64,000 bases of DNA from JARLGU01 sp036504535 (GTDB lineage: Bacteria > Armatimonadota > Armatimonadia > Armatimonadales > Capsulimonadaceae), in assembly GCA_036504535.1 (NCBI GenBank), contig DASXUY010000071.1:99864-163863 (forward strand), read 5' to 3'. Of this stretch, positions 1-8,300 are shown piece by piece (within the stretch, counting starts at the first letter, position 1; each line of letters opens with the position of its first letter). Position numbers and translations under genes: made by a program. The notes under the pieces are model-generated. The model searched no databases and was not told where the DNA came from. It saw only the letters and a program-made list of their open reading frames with translations.

Positions 1-336
1 CGGTGGCGCGCTACAGGACAGGAAATGTGGAATCGCCTGTCCTCAGGCCAACTACCAGATGCGGTCGTCGCGATCAACGATCAGATGGCGCGCGCATTCA
101 TCGAGGCGGCCAGGGCCGACGGAGCATCGGTGCCGGGGGATATCTCGGTGATCGGATACGATGACCGCTATGACAGCGCTGCATTCGGCCTCACTACTGT
201 CCATGTTGCCGTTCAGGAAATCGGCGAGACGGCGGCAATGATGCTTCTTGAGCAGATCGCTTCACCTACTACTGGGCGGAGGACGCGTGTATCGCTCACT
301 CCGTCGCTTGTCGTCCGCAAGTCTACTCGAATCTAG
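1..336 (+). CDS. LacI-family transcriptional regulator, C-terminal part (5' end outside window)
   Basis: The frame is open from the first base, so about 111 C-terminal residues are visible and the DNA-binding domain lies upstream of the window. The visible part is the second half of a periplasmic-binding-protein-like effector domain: PDAVVAINDQMARAFIEAAR, VPGDISVIGYDD, then LTTVHVAVQEIGETAAMMLLEQI. This is the usual end of LacI/GalR regulators (dimer-interface helix and sugar-binding Asp of the GYDD segment). It is followed after 39 bp by a DUF1559 gene and then a GH5 enzyme, so it probably controls that small glycan-use cluster. It is a different protein from the complete LacI regulator at 21221-22330. 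Confidence 0.85.
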   Translation, partial: RWRATGQEMWNRLSSGQLPDAVVAINDQMARAFIEAARADGASVPGDISVIGYDDRYDSAAFGLTTVHVAVQEIGETAAMMLLEQIASPTTGRRTRVSLTPSLVVRKSTRI

Positions 337-375
337 GGTCCGCATACCGCACAACGAAAGCGCAGGGTGTTCATT

Positions 376-1164
376 ATGACGTTACAAAAGAGACTATTTC
401 GACATTGTGGTTTCACATTAATCGAGCTACTCGTAGTTATTGCAATCATAGCTATATTAGCAGCTATACTTTTCCCGGTGTTCGCCAAAGCGAGAGAAAA
501 GGCGCGGCAGTCGAGCTGCTCGTCCAACATGAAGCAGATCGGGCTGAGCCTCATGCAGTACACACAGGACTACGATGAGACGTTTCCGGTGGGAGCTGCG
601 GGTGGCCCCGGCCCATGCGGATTTAACTGGTGCAACGAGATCTACCCGTATGTCAAGTCATGGAATGTCTTCATTTGCCCTGATGATCCGCTTAGCCTTC
701 CCACTGTCGGCTGGAGTGGTCAAGTTGTCTCTTACGTGAGTAACGGCATCTACGCATGGAATGGGCGTAATTATCTGCAAGGAACCATGGGGGTCATCTC
801 AGACCTAGCGGGAGCGCCGCAGGTCTATGTTCAAACGTCGAGCATTCAGAGGTCGGCCGAAACAATCCTCGTCGCCGAGCAGGAGCAGGTAATGCCAGCG
901 TCGGTTGGTCAAGTGGCTAACCAGGTTGGATGCAACTATAGCAATTGGCCGGTAATTCGAGGCGGCGGTGGGCAGACGGCAACGCCATGGGCTAGCAGAG
1001 CATGGAAGGCCGATCCTAACGACCCAACAGGCCCAAACGGCGGGGTAACTGCCGTTCACACCGGCCTCGCAAACTTCGTTTTCTGTGATGGCCACGTTAA
1101 GGCGATGGCACCCTATTTGACGAACATTACCGGCAACAACATGTGGGACGGTACACGCCAGTAA
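376..1164 (+). CDS. DUF1559 pseudopilin-like secreted protein (copy 1)
   Basis: 262 residues from the ATG at 376; an in-frame GTG at 367 is possible, but the AGGG at 364-367 spaces well for the ATG. The N terminus carries a type IV prepilin leader (CGFTLIELLVVIAIIAILAA), cleaved after Gly before the methylated Phe, then the H-X9-DG-type DUF1559 body: FPVFAKAREKARQ, SCSSNMKQIGLSLMQYTQDYDE, and near the C terminus NFVFCDGHVKAM. Family members are thought to be exported by a type II/IV pilus-like machinery; their function is unknown. It lies 43 bp upstream of a GH5 gene and 39 bp downstream of a LacI gene. The leader is written in AT-rich codons (ATA, TTA, CTA) unlike the rest of the gene. Confidence 0.9.
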   Translation: MTLQKRLFRHCGFTLIELLVVIAIIAILAAILFPVFAKAREKARQSSCSSNMKQIGLSLMQYTQDYDETFPVGAAGGPGPCGFNWCNEIYPYVKSWNVFICPDDPLSLPTVGWSGQVVSYVSNGIYAWNGRNYLQGTMGVISDLAGAPQVYVQTSSIQRSAETILVAEQEQVMPASVGQVANQVGCNYSNWPVIRGGGGQTATPWASRAWKADPNDPTGPNGGVTAVHTGLANFVFCDGHVKAMAPYLTNITGNNMWDGTRQ

Positions 1165-1207
1165 CCTCATTTCCTATACGCCTAATCTCGACCCGATTGA
1201 CACACCT

Positions 1208-2263
1208 ATGAACTACACAAGTCGCTTCACATTAGCCCTCGTCGCCGCCGCCGCCCTGACCTTGGCATTGCCATGCAAGTCAGCCCCGCTGCCATTCACC
1301 GGCGTCAACATCTCAGGCGGTGAGTTTGGGGGAAGTCCCAAACCGGGAGAGAGGTTGGCATATAACGTCAAGTACACGTATCCAAAACCAGCAGAGATCG
1401 ACTACTTCGCATCGAAGGGCATGAACATAATACGGTTCCCCTTCCATTGGGAGGCATTGCAGCCTGAGCCTCTCAAGTCGCTTGACGCGGTTGACCTGGC
1501 GCGTTTTAAAGCCGTCGTCGATTACGCTACCAGCAAGGGGCTCACGGTTCTGCTCGACCCGCACAACAGCGCGCGCTATTACGGGCAGATTGTCGGGGGG
1601 CCGGATGTCAGCACGGACGTCTTCGCGGACTTCTGGTCCCGCATGTCGCTAGAGTTCAAGGACAATTCGCGGGTCTGGTTCGGCTTAACCAACGAACCGA
1701 ACAGTATGCCTAACGACGTTTGGCTTGCCGATGCCAACGCGGCCATCGCAGCGATACGCAAAACCGGCGCGAAGAATCGCATTCTGGTCGCTGGTAATGG
1801 ATACTCGGCAGCGTGCGACTGGATGGGTAACGGCAACGATGTTGTGATGCTCGGGGTCAAGGATCCCAAGAACAACTGGATATTTGAGCCCCATGCGTAC
1901 CTCGACGAAGATAATTCGGGGACGCACAAGACGGTGGTCAGCGCAACAATTGGGGTCGAAAGGCTCACTGCATTCACCGAATGGTGTCGCAAGCACAAGT
2001 TCCGCGCGCTCCTCGGGGAGTTCGCGGTGCCCGAGCACCCGCTTGGCCGCGACGCTATCGACAACATGGTCGGCTACATGGAGAAGAACCGCGATGTCTG
2101 GGTTGGGTTCACGTGGTGGTCTGCTGGCCCATGGTGGGGCAACTATATGTTCAGCATCGAGCCAAAGGACGGCATCGACAAGCCCCAACTCGCCTACCTC
2201 GCGGGCCATCTACAGCCCACGCTAGGCGATAAGTCTCGTGAAAATGGCTCGAATCCACGCTAA
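1208..2263 (+). CDS. Secreted glycoside hydrolase family 5 (endoglucanase-like)
   Basis: 351 residues with a Sec signal peptide (hydrophobic core LALVAAAALTLAL, likely cleavage near residues 24-26). It is a single (beta/alpha)8 barrel of normal GH5 length: VNISGGEFG at the barrel start, IIRFPFHWEALQP, LLDPHNSARYYG, acid/base Glu163 in GLTNEPNS, nucleophile Glu271 in ALLGEFAVPEH, and WVGFTWWSAGPWWG at the substrate cleft. The order matches GH5 cellulases and related beta-glucanases; the subfamily cannot be settled by eye. It is the last gene of the LacI-DUF1559-GH5 cluster. No carbohydrate-binding module is present. The role inferred is extracytoplasmic beta-glucan cleavage. Confidence 0.9.
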   Translation: MNYTSRFTLALVAAAALTLALPCKSAPLPFTGVNISGGEFGGSPKPGERLAYNVKYTYPKPAEIDYFASKGMNIIRFPFHWEALQPEPLKSLDAVDLARFKAVVDYATSKGLTVLLDPHNSARYYGQIVGGPDVSTDVFADFWSRMSLEFKDNSRVWFGLTNEPNSMPNDVWLADANAAIAAIRKTGAKNRILVAGNGYSAACDWMGNGNDVVMLGVKDPKNNWIFEPHAYLDEDNSGTHKTVVSATIGVERLTAFTEWCRKHKFRALLGEFAVPEHPLGRDAIDNMVGYMEKNRDVWVGFTWWSAGPWWGNYMFSIEPKDGIDKPQLAYLAGHLQPTLGDKSRENGSNPR

Positions 2264-2344
2264 CCGTGATAGGCCTGGTCGCCGCTTTTTATGGAGCGCT
2301 AAAAATACGGCAACCTGTGGAGAACGATAATCGAAAGGGTGCCG

Positions 2345-2350
2345 TATAAT
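2345..2350 (+). promoter_or_regulatory. Possible -10 box of the metal-efflux cluster
   Basis: A perfect TATAAT lies 11 bp before the ATG of the first gene of the efflux cluster. No good -35 box is seen 16-18 bp upstream, so this is either a regulated promoter or a chance match. If used, the transcript would start almost at the initiation codon. Confidence 0.3.
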
Positions 2351-2361
2351 GTAAGCAGACC

Positions 2362-2928
2362 ATGAAAGCCCGTACGCCGCGATTAAGCATAATAGCGACA
2401 CTGCGCAATGCCTCGATTTTGCGTGTTGTGTTGGTCTGCCTGGTGCTCGTCGCGCAGTCACTGGTCCCCTTCTCGAGCTTTGCATCCGCTACCATGCGCT
2501 GCGCCGCGCCGTCCACCGGCAAGCTTTGCGCCATGCAGGTTGTCGATGCATCATTGGCGCGCGACACAGCTTCCACCTCGACGGTCACGCCGGAATGCTG
2601 CAAGCGCATGAAGCTTGACTGTCCGATGCTCCGTGCCGCCGCTATGGCCGCCCGAAGCGCCGCTAGCGGGGTAGTTGCCCCGGCAAGCAGCACCCGGTCC
2701 ACATGCCAGCTTACTGTCGCATCGTTCGGTAGCGAGCGTAGCGTTAGCACAACTGCAACGCCATCGCCAATCACTGCTCCCGTCGCCACGCAGCCAGCGC
2801 GGTCAGCATCCGTCGCGCAACGTGTGATCACCCAGGTTCCCACCACGTACCGCAACCGCCCACCGCCGTTGCGTCAGAGCCAGATCGCCCTGTCTACTCG
2901 CCCACTCCGCGCTCCCACCGCCGTCTAG
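2362..2928 (+). CDS. Secreted Cys-containing protein of unknown function, efflux-linked
   Basis: 188 residues. A hydrophobic export segment (VVLVCLVLVAQSLVPFSSFA, about residues 23-42) is followed by a mature part with scattered cysteines (MRCAAP, KLCAMQ, ECCKRMKLDCPM) and a Ser/Thr/Ala/Pro-rich, probably disordered tail. No known domain is recognised. The CC...C-x-M cluster and its position directly upstream of a CxxCxM secreted protein and an RND pump suggest metal sensing or binding in the periplasm, but this is inference. It resembles in layout the small Cys-containing proteins often found in front of heavy-metal RND operons. The opposite strand is also open here, so the reading frame is supported mainly by the leader and by gene order. 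Confidence 0.55.
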   Translation: MKARTPRLSIIATLRNASILRVVLVCLVLVAQSLVPFSSFASATMRCAAPSTGKLCAMQVVDASLARDTASTSTVTPECCKRMKLDCPMLRAAAMAARSAASGVVAPASSTRSTCQLTVASFGSERSVSTTATPSPITAPVATQPARSASVAQRVITQVPTTYRNRPPPLRQSQIALSTRPLRAPTAV

Positions 2929-3117
2929 CGACGCCGCCTGCCGCATCTCCGACTGGCCGCATCGCCACACCACGTTTTCTCCACCCACGCACGCTCTCGA
3001 TCCCACGCGCAGGTTCCGCCGTATCCTCGGCTGACCATTCGATTCACTATCGAAACACGCAAGGACGATGAGTTTGCACCCTGCTCGACCATAAACACAA
3101 ACAGATAGGATACAAAC

Positions 3118-3414
3118 ATGAAAAAGTTCATCGCCCTGACAGCGGTCATTGCCGCCGCACTTTCCCTTGTCGTCGCTCCCGCGAGCGCGTCTACCCCAAA
3201 GCATGCGGTCAAAGCGCCTGCCAAAGCGGCTAAAGCCGTGAAAACAGTCAAACCCGTCGCACCTACGACATACGAGTGCCAACTGTGCCACATGCAGTAC
3301 TCCGCAGTCGATGCCAAGAAGTACAAGTTCATCGACCCGATGGACGCTGGCAAGCTGCTTCCGATGAAGCCTGCGGCGAAAGCGGCTCCCGCCCCCTCAA
3401 AGATGAAAATGTAG
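3118..3414 (+). CDS. Small secreted protein with CxxCxM...DPMDxGxL module
   Basis: 98 residues, with AGGA 7 nt before the ATG. The signal peptide runs to about residue 23 (LTAVIAAALSLVVAPASAS), followed by a Lys/Ala-rich linker and a compact module beginning at Tyr52: YECQLCHMQYSAVDAKKY then FIDPMDAGKLLP. The same module occurs twice in the adaptor protein encoded next (3511-5316). The Cys-x2-Cys-x-Met arrangement, with His before the Met, suggests a soft-metal site, in the manner of the CPxCxM heavy-metal-binding domains found in CusB-like adaptors. The proposed role, a periplasmic metal carrier that hands over to the pump adaptor, is inference. Calling the protein real is well supported by the leader, ribosome binding site and repeated module. 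Confidence 0.8.
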   Translation: MKKFIALTAVIAAALSLVVAPASASTPKHAVKAPAKAAKAVKTVKPVAPTTYECQLCHMQYSAVDAKKYKFIDPMDAGKLLPMKPAAKAAPAPSKMKM

Positions 3415-3427
3415 CATCGGACGGCCT

Positions 3428-3462
3428 GCAGGTCCCCTTCAAGGATAGGGAGCGGGACCTGC
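3428..3462 (+). other. Intercistronic hairpin between small metal-binding gene and adaptor gene
   Basis: GCAGGTCCC at 3428-3436 pairs perfectly with GGGACCTGC at 3454-3462 around a 17-nt loop, and flanking GGCC/GGCC can extend the stem. There is no T tract, so it is more likely an mRNA-stability or processing element than a terminator. It could allow the small secreted protein to be made in excess over the adaptor. Confidence 0.5.
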
Positions 3463-3510
3463 AACGGCCAATCATTCTCACAACAATCGAGCGCCCGGAG
3501 AAGCACGCAA

Positions 3511-5316
3511 ATGAAACGCAGTATCGTTAAATTACTCGCCGCACTGATCGCCGTCGCGATTGTGGCCGCCATCACCTCTTTCATGGTGAACCGGTACCGA
3601 AACCCCGGTCAGCTGGACGTACTCACGGCGCAGGCCATGGACATGTCAGCGATGCGCCCGCCAACAGGCGCGGCTCCGGTCGCTCTCACGACGGTTCGCA
3701 TGGGCAGTGTCGCGGACTCGGTCACATACACCGGCTCCATTCAGGCGCTCAACACTCAGGATATCGCAGCAAGGGTCGCGGGCACAATCACCGCCCTCTC
3801 GGTCTACCCTGGCGACCGCGTGCGCGCCGGTCAGGTCCTTGTGCGGCTCGACAGCGCCGAGCTTAGCGCCAAGCACGCCGAAGCGTCTGCTAACGCTCGC
3901 CAGGCAGACTTTTCCGCACAGGCCGCGTGGAGCAATCACCACCTACACCACCAATTTGCGCTCGACCAGGCGCATGATGTTTCCGCGAGCGCCGAGCAGA
4001 GCATTCGCGATGCGGAAGGCTCAGAGGCCGCCGCTAAGGAAGAGATCGCGGGAGCTCAGGCGGCATCCGATGGTGTCCGCGCCAACCTCGAATACTGGAA
4101 GAACGAAATCGCGAGAGAGAAGAAGCTCTACGATGCTGGCGCAGTCTCGCTGTCCGAGTACCAGCAAGAGCAGTCGCAATTCACAGCAGCTCAGAGCGCC
4201 GTCGACGAGGCTGATGCGAAGATCCGAACCGCGCAGGCGAACTACCGCGCCGCCATGGCCCGCACATCGAAGGCGCGCCGCGATCTCATGACAGCGCAGT
4301 CAGGCGAGCGCCTTGCGAATGCCGACATCGTCCTCGCCCGCCAGCAGGCTATGAAGGAAACCGCCGGGGCAGACTCCGCACGAGCAGCGGTCACTGAGGC
4401 GTCTGTCATTCAGGGCTACACCGAGCTTCGCGCCCCTGCAAGCGGCGTGGTCGTCGAGCGACCCGTCGCGCCCGGCAGTCTGGTGCAGCCGGGAACGGTG
4501 ATTGTGCGCGTCGCCCAGATCGACAAGGTGCGTGTCCAGGCCAATGTGGCGGTCACCGATATGGCGGGCATCCACGTCGGCAGCCCACTCCGCGTCTCCC
4601 CGCAGGGGGGCGCGCCACTGTCAGCGCGCGTGACCGCCGTCTTCCCGGCCGCCAACGACCAGAGCCGCACCGCTGTTGTCGAGGCGCTCATTGCAAACCC
4701 CGGCGGGCGTCTACTTCCCGGTGGCTACGTGTCGATAGCAATCACCCGTGATGTACACAATCAGGCAATGCTCGTGCCGTCCGGATCGCTCGTAACAAGC
4801 GGCGATGGTTCCTACGTTTGGGTGGCGCGCCCGGTCGCATTGAGCGCGTCCGGCCAGCCATCGCAGTACGAGTGCACGAAGTGTCACATGCGCTACTCCG
4901 CAGCCGATGCCAAGAAGTACAACTACATCGACCCAATGGACGGCGGCAAGCTAGTTCCGTTCACGGGAGACGCCCAGGCAGCCACGTCGGCATCGACATC
5001 ATGGACTGCGCACCGCGTGCAGGTGACGCCCGGGGCCACCGACGGTGTTTCGACAGCGGTGACGTCGCCTGAGCTTCTCGAAGGCGACCGCGTCGTCAAA
5101 CTCGGCATGGCGGGGCTGACGGAAGGCGCGCAGTTGGTACAGACTGCCTGGAACTCATCTGGTCCCGTGGTGACCGCAAAGCCTGCCGCTACCGGGACGC
5201 GCTACAAATGCGACAAGTGCGGCATGATCTACTCCGCCGCCGACGCCAAGAAATACAACTTCAAGGACCCGATGGACGGTGGCAACCTGGTTGCGGTCGC
5301 GGGGGACGCGAAATGA
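3511..5316 (+). CDS. RND efflux membrane fusion protein with two CxxCxM modules
   Basis: 601 residues, about 200 longer than a usual adaptor. Order: membrane anchor (residues 6-25), barrel-sandwich half VTYTGSIQALNTQDIAARVA, a long alpha-helical hairpin (about 110-300), the second lipoyl half YTELRAPASGVVVERPVAPG, and a beta-barrel (VRVQANVAVTDM to GGYVSIAI). Two extra modules follow, starting near residue 452 (YECTKCHMRYSAADAKKY) and residue 564 (YKCDKCGMIYSAADAKKY), each continuing into a DPMDGG segment, separated by a normal membrane-proximal region. Both are copies of the module in the 98-residue protein encoded upstream. Its stop overlaps the pump start (ATGA). The inferred role is a periplasmic adaptor of a metal-exporting RND pump, with the modules as metal docking sites. 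Confidence 0.9.
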   Translation: MKRSIVKLLAALIAVAIVAAITSFMVNRYRNPGQLDVLTAQAMDMSAMRPPTGAAPVALTTVRMGSVADSVTYTGSIQALNTQDIAARVAGTITALSVYPGDRVRAGQVLVRLDSAELSAKHAEASANARQADFSAQAAWSNHHLHHQFALDQAHDVSASAEQSIRDAEGSEAAAKEEIAGAQAASDGVRANLEYWKNEIAREKKLYDAGAVSLSEYQQEQSQFTAAQSAVDEADAKIRTAQANYRAAMARTSKARRDLMTAQSGERLANADIVLARQQAMKETAGADSARAAVTEASVIQGYTELRAPASGVVVERPVAPGSLVQPGTVIVRVAQIDKVRVQANVAVTDMAGIHVGSPLRVSPQGGAPLSARVTAVFPAANDQSRTAVVEALIANPGGRLLPGGYVSIAITRDVHNQAMLVPSGSLVTSGDGSYVWVARPVALSASGQPSQYECTKCHMRYSAADAKKYNYIDPMDGGKLVPFTGDAQAATSASTSWTAHRVQVTPGATDGVSTAVTSPELLEGDRVVKLGMAGLTEGAQLVQTAWNSSGPVVTAKPAATGTRYKCDKCGMIYSAADAKKYNFKDPMDGGNLVAVAGDAK

Positions 5317-8300
5317 AGACAGAAGACCTCACCCCCGGCCCCTCTCCTACGATAAGGAGAGGGGAGTCAGATAGTCCGCATCGGTCATTCAACATCTCCG
5401 AGTGGTCCATTGATCACCCTTGGGTGGTCATCTCATTCTACGTCGCTATTGTCATCCTCGCGGTGTATGTCGTCTTCGGCGGCGTCATGCCGCGCCGCAT
5501 GATGCCGTATGTTGAGTCGCCCATGGTCGGTATCGTCTCCATGATGCCGGGGCTGTCGGCGAATGAGATGGAGACGTACATCTCCAAGCCCATCGAAGAG
5601 CGCATGACTGATATTCGAGGCGCTCGGTATATACGGTCAACGTCGCAGGACGGCTTGTCGATCGTTACACTCGAGTTCCCGTACGGCAGCGACATCAAGA
5701 AGGCGACTACGGACGTTCAATCGCTGATGAACGCTGTCCAGGCCGACCTCCCGCAAACTGGCGCCAACCTCAAGCCATCGTGGGTGCTGCCCATCGACCC
5801 GCTTAACCTGCCCGTGCTCACGTTGTCGCTCACCGGAGACGCCGCTCAAGGCTGGACGTCCACTCGGCTCCGCCAATTCGCCGAGAACCAGGTTGTCGCC
5901 AGCATGAAGCAGGTGGACGATGTCCAGTCGGTTCAAGTTTACGGCGGCGAAAAGCGCCAGATGCGCGTCACCGTCGACCGTGACAAGCTGGCCGCCTACG
6001 GCTTCTCCATTCTCGATGTGCGTACCGGGATCGACAAGAACAGCGTCGCCGCTCCGGCTGGCACACTCACTGCCGGCCCCAACGAAACCGGCGTGCGCAT
6101 CGACACGCTTGCGGCCAGTCCGCAGGCAGTGGCGGCGTATCCCGTGGGCGACCGTGGCGGCCGAACGGTCTATATCCGCGACGTCGCCGCTGTCGAAGAC
6201 GCGCCCCGCGAGCAGCGTAGCGGCTACCACAGCTTCGTGAGAGAAGAGACTACCTCACCCCCGGCCCCTCCCCTTGGAAAGGGGAGGGGAGTAAGAGAAT
6301 CTGCTCCGTCTCCCCCTCTCCTTTCCAAGGAGAGGGGGCCGGGGGGTGAGGTCGTTCCTACCGTCACTGGCATCGACAACGAGTCCGTCGAAGTGAGCGT
6401 CATCGAGAACCCGTCGGCGGGGTCGGGACCGGTGATCGCGGGGATCATGAAGAAGGTCGTGCAGATCGAGCAAGACAATCCGGGTCTCCACTTCGCGCCT
6501 ACCTATGACAACGCTCACTTTATCAACATCCTGTTCAAGAATACCGGAGAGGAACTCGGCGGCGCGATCCTGCTCTGCGGGTTGGTCGTTTGGTTGTTCC
6601 TCGGCAGCCGACGCGCGACTCTGATCTCCATGACCACTATCCCGGTCTCGATGGCGATGGCCCTCTTGTGCATGGCGCCGTTCGGGTTCAGCTTGAACTC
6701 GTCGACTTTGATCGGTCTGCTGCTTGCCATCGGCCGACTGGTCGACGACTCGGTCATCGATATCCACTCGGTGGAGCGGCACTTATCGATGGGCAAATCG
6801 GTACGCGACGCAACCATCGAAGGCATCACCGAAGTGCGCGTCGCAGTGGCAGCGTCAACGCTCATGCTCTGCCTCGCGCTGATCCCGCTGGTTGTCTGCG
6901 GCGGTATCACACAGCTGATGTTCGTCGGGCTCGTCTACCCTATCATCTTCGGACTGCTGTCATCGTTCCTCGTTTCGCTCACCCTTACAGCCGTGATGGC
7001 CGCCAAGATCCTGAAACCGCAGGACGCCAGCACCGCCCCCCGGCGCAACTGGCTTGGACATGCGCTGGAGCGGATGGACGGCGGCTACGAAAAGCTGGTG
7101 CTTGCCCTTCTGCGCAACAAGGCCACCGTCGTCGCGGGCGCGGTCTGCACTATCATCATCGGCTTCGGCTTCTACAACTTCATCGGCAGCGAAATGATGC
7201 CTCTCGCCGATGTCGGGCAGGCGTACGCCGTCCTCGAAATGCAGCCGGGGACGAGCTATAAGCAAACCGCAGAAGCAACCGCGGCCGTCGAGAAGATCCT
7301 GGCTCGCGCCCCCGAAATCCAACGCGTGTCCACCGAGATCGGCACCGAACCGGGCGGCACGTACTTCAGCGGCTATGCTATGAACCAGATCAATACGTCG
7401 ACAATGATGATCACGCTGTCCGACAAGGACGAGCGCAAGCGCGACGTGTGGCAGGTGGTCGATACTGCCCGAGAGGAAGCGCTGCGCACTGTTCCTAACA
7501 TTCGCCGACTTCAGATTAAAGAGATGGGAAGCGACGTGATGGCTTCATCCGCCGCCCCAGTTCAGGTTCTCGTCACTGGCCCTGACCTCAACACGCTGTC
7601 GAGCCTTGCTAATCAGGTCGCCGATATCGCCGCCAAAATCCCTGGCAACTACCAGGTCGCCACATCTTGGGCGGCTGAGAAGCCGACGTACCGCATCCAC
7701 GTTGACCCGCGCCGCGCTTCGGAATTGGGCCTTACTCCCAGCGAAGTCGCCGAGCAGGCGTACTACGCCATGGGCGGCGGGCTTGCCACCGAGTTCTATC
7801 GGCTTCCAAATGTGCGTCAGGACACGTTCAACATCCGCTACCGCCCTGACCAGCGTCGCGGCGTCGACGATCTGGCGCAGATGACGGTCACCGGCGAAGG
7901 CGGCAGGCAGGCTCCGCTGAAGACCATCGCCACGCTGACGCTGGAGAAGACACCGCCCGTGATCGAGCACGATGGCCTCAGGCGGTCGATCTCCGTCATG
8001 GCGTATTATCGCAAAGACGGGCCGCCGTCGATGGACCTTGCCATGCAGATCATCACCAAGGCGTCAGCGCAGGTCAACTTCCCTCCAGGCTACGGTCTCG
8101 AAATGCGAGGCGACATGACCCAGATGATGGACAGCTTCGCACGGCTCCTCAAGGGCCTCGGGCTCGCACTGCTGCTCATCTTCCTCGTGCTGATCGCTCA
8201 GTTCAAGGGGCCTCTGATGCCGCTTCAGATGGTGCTCTCCATCCCGCTCGAACTCAGCGGCGTCTTCATCGGCCTCTACTTCGCCCACCAGGCTTTCAGC

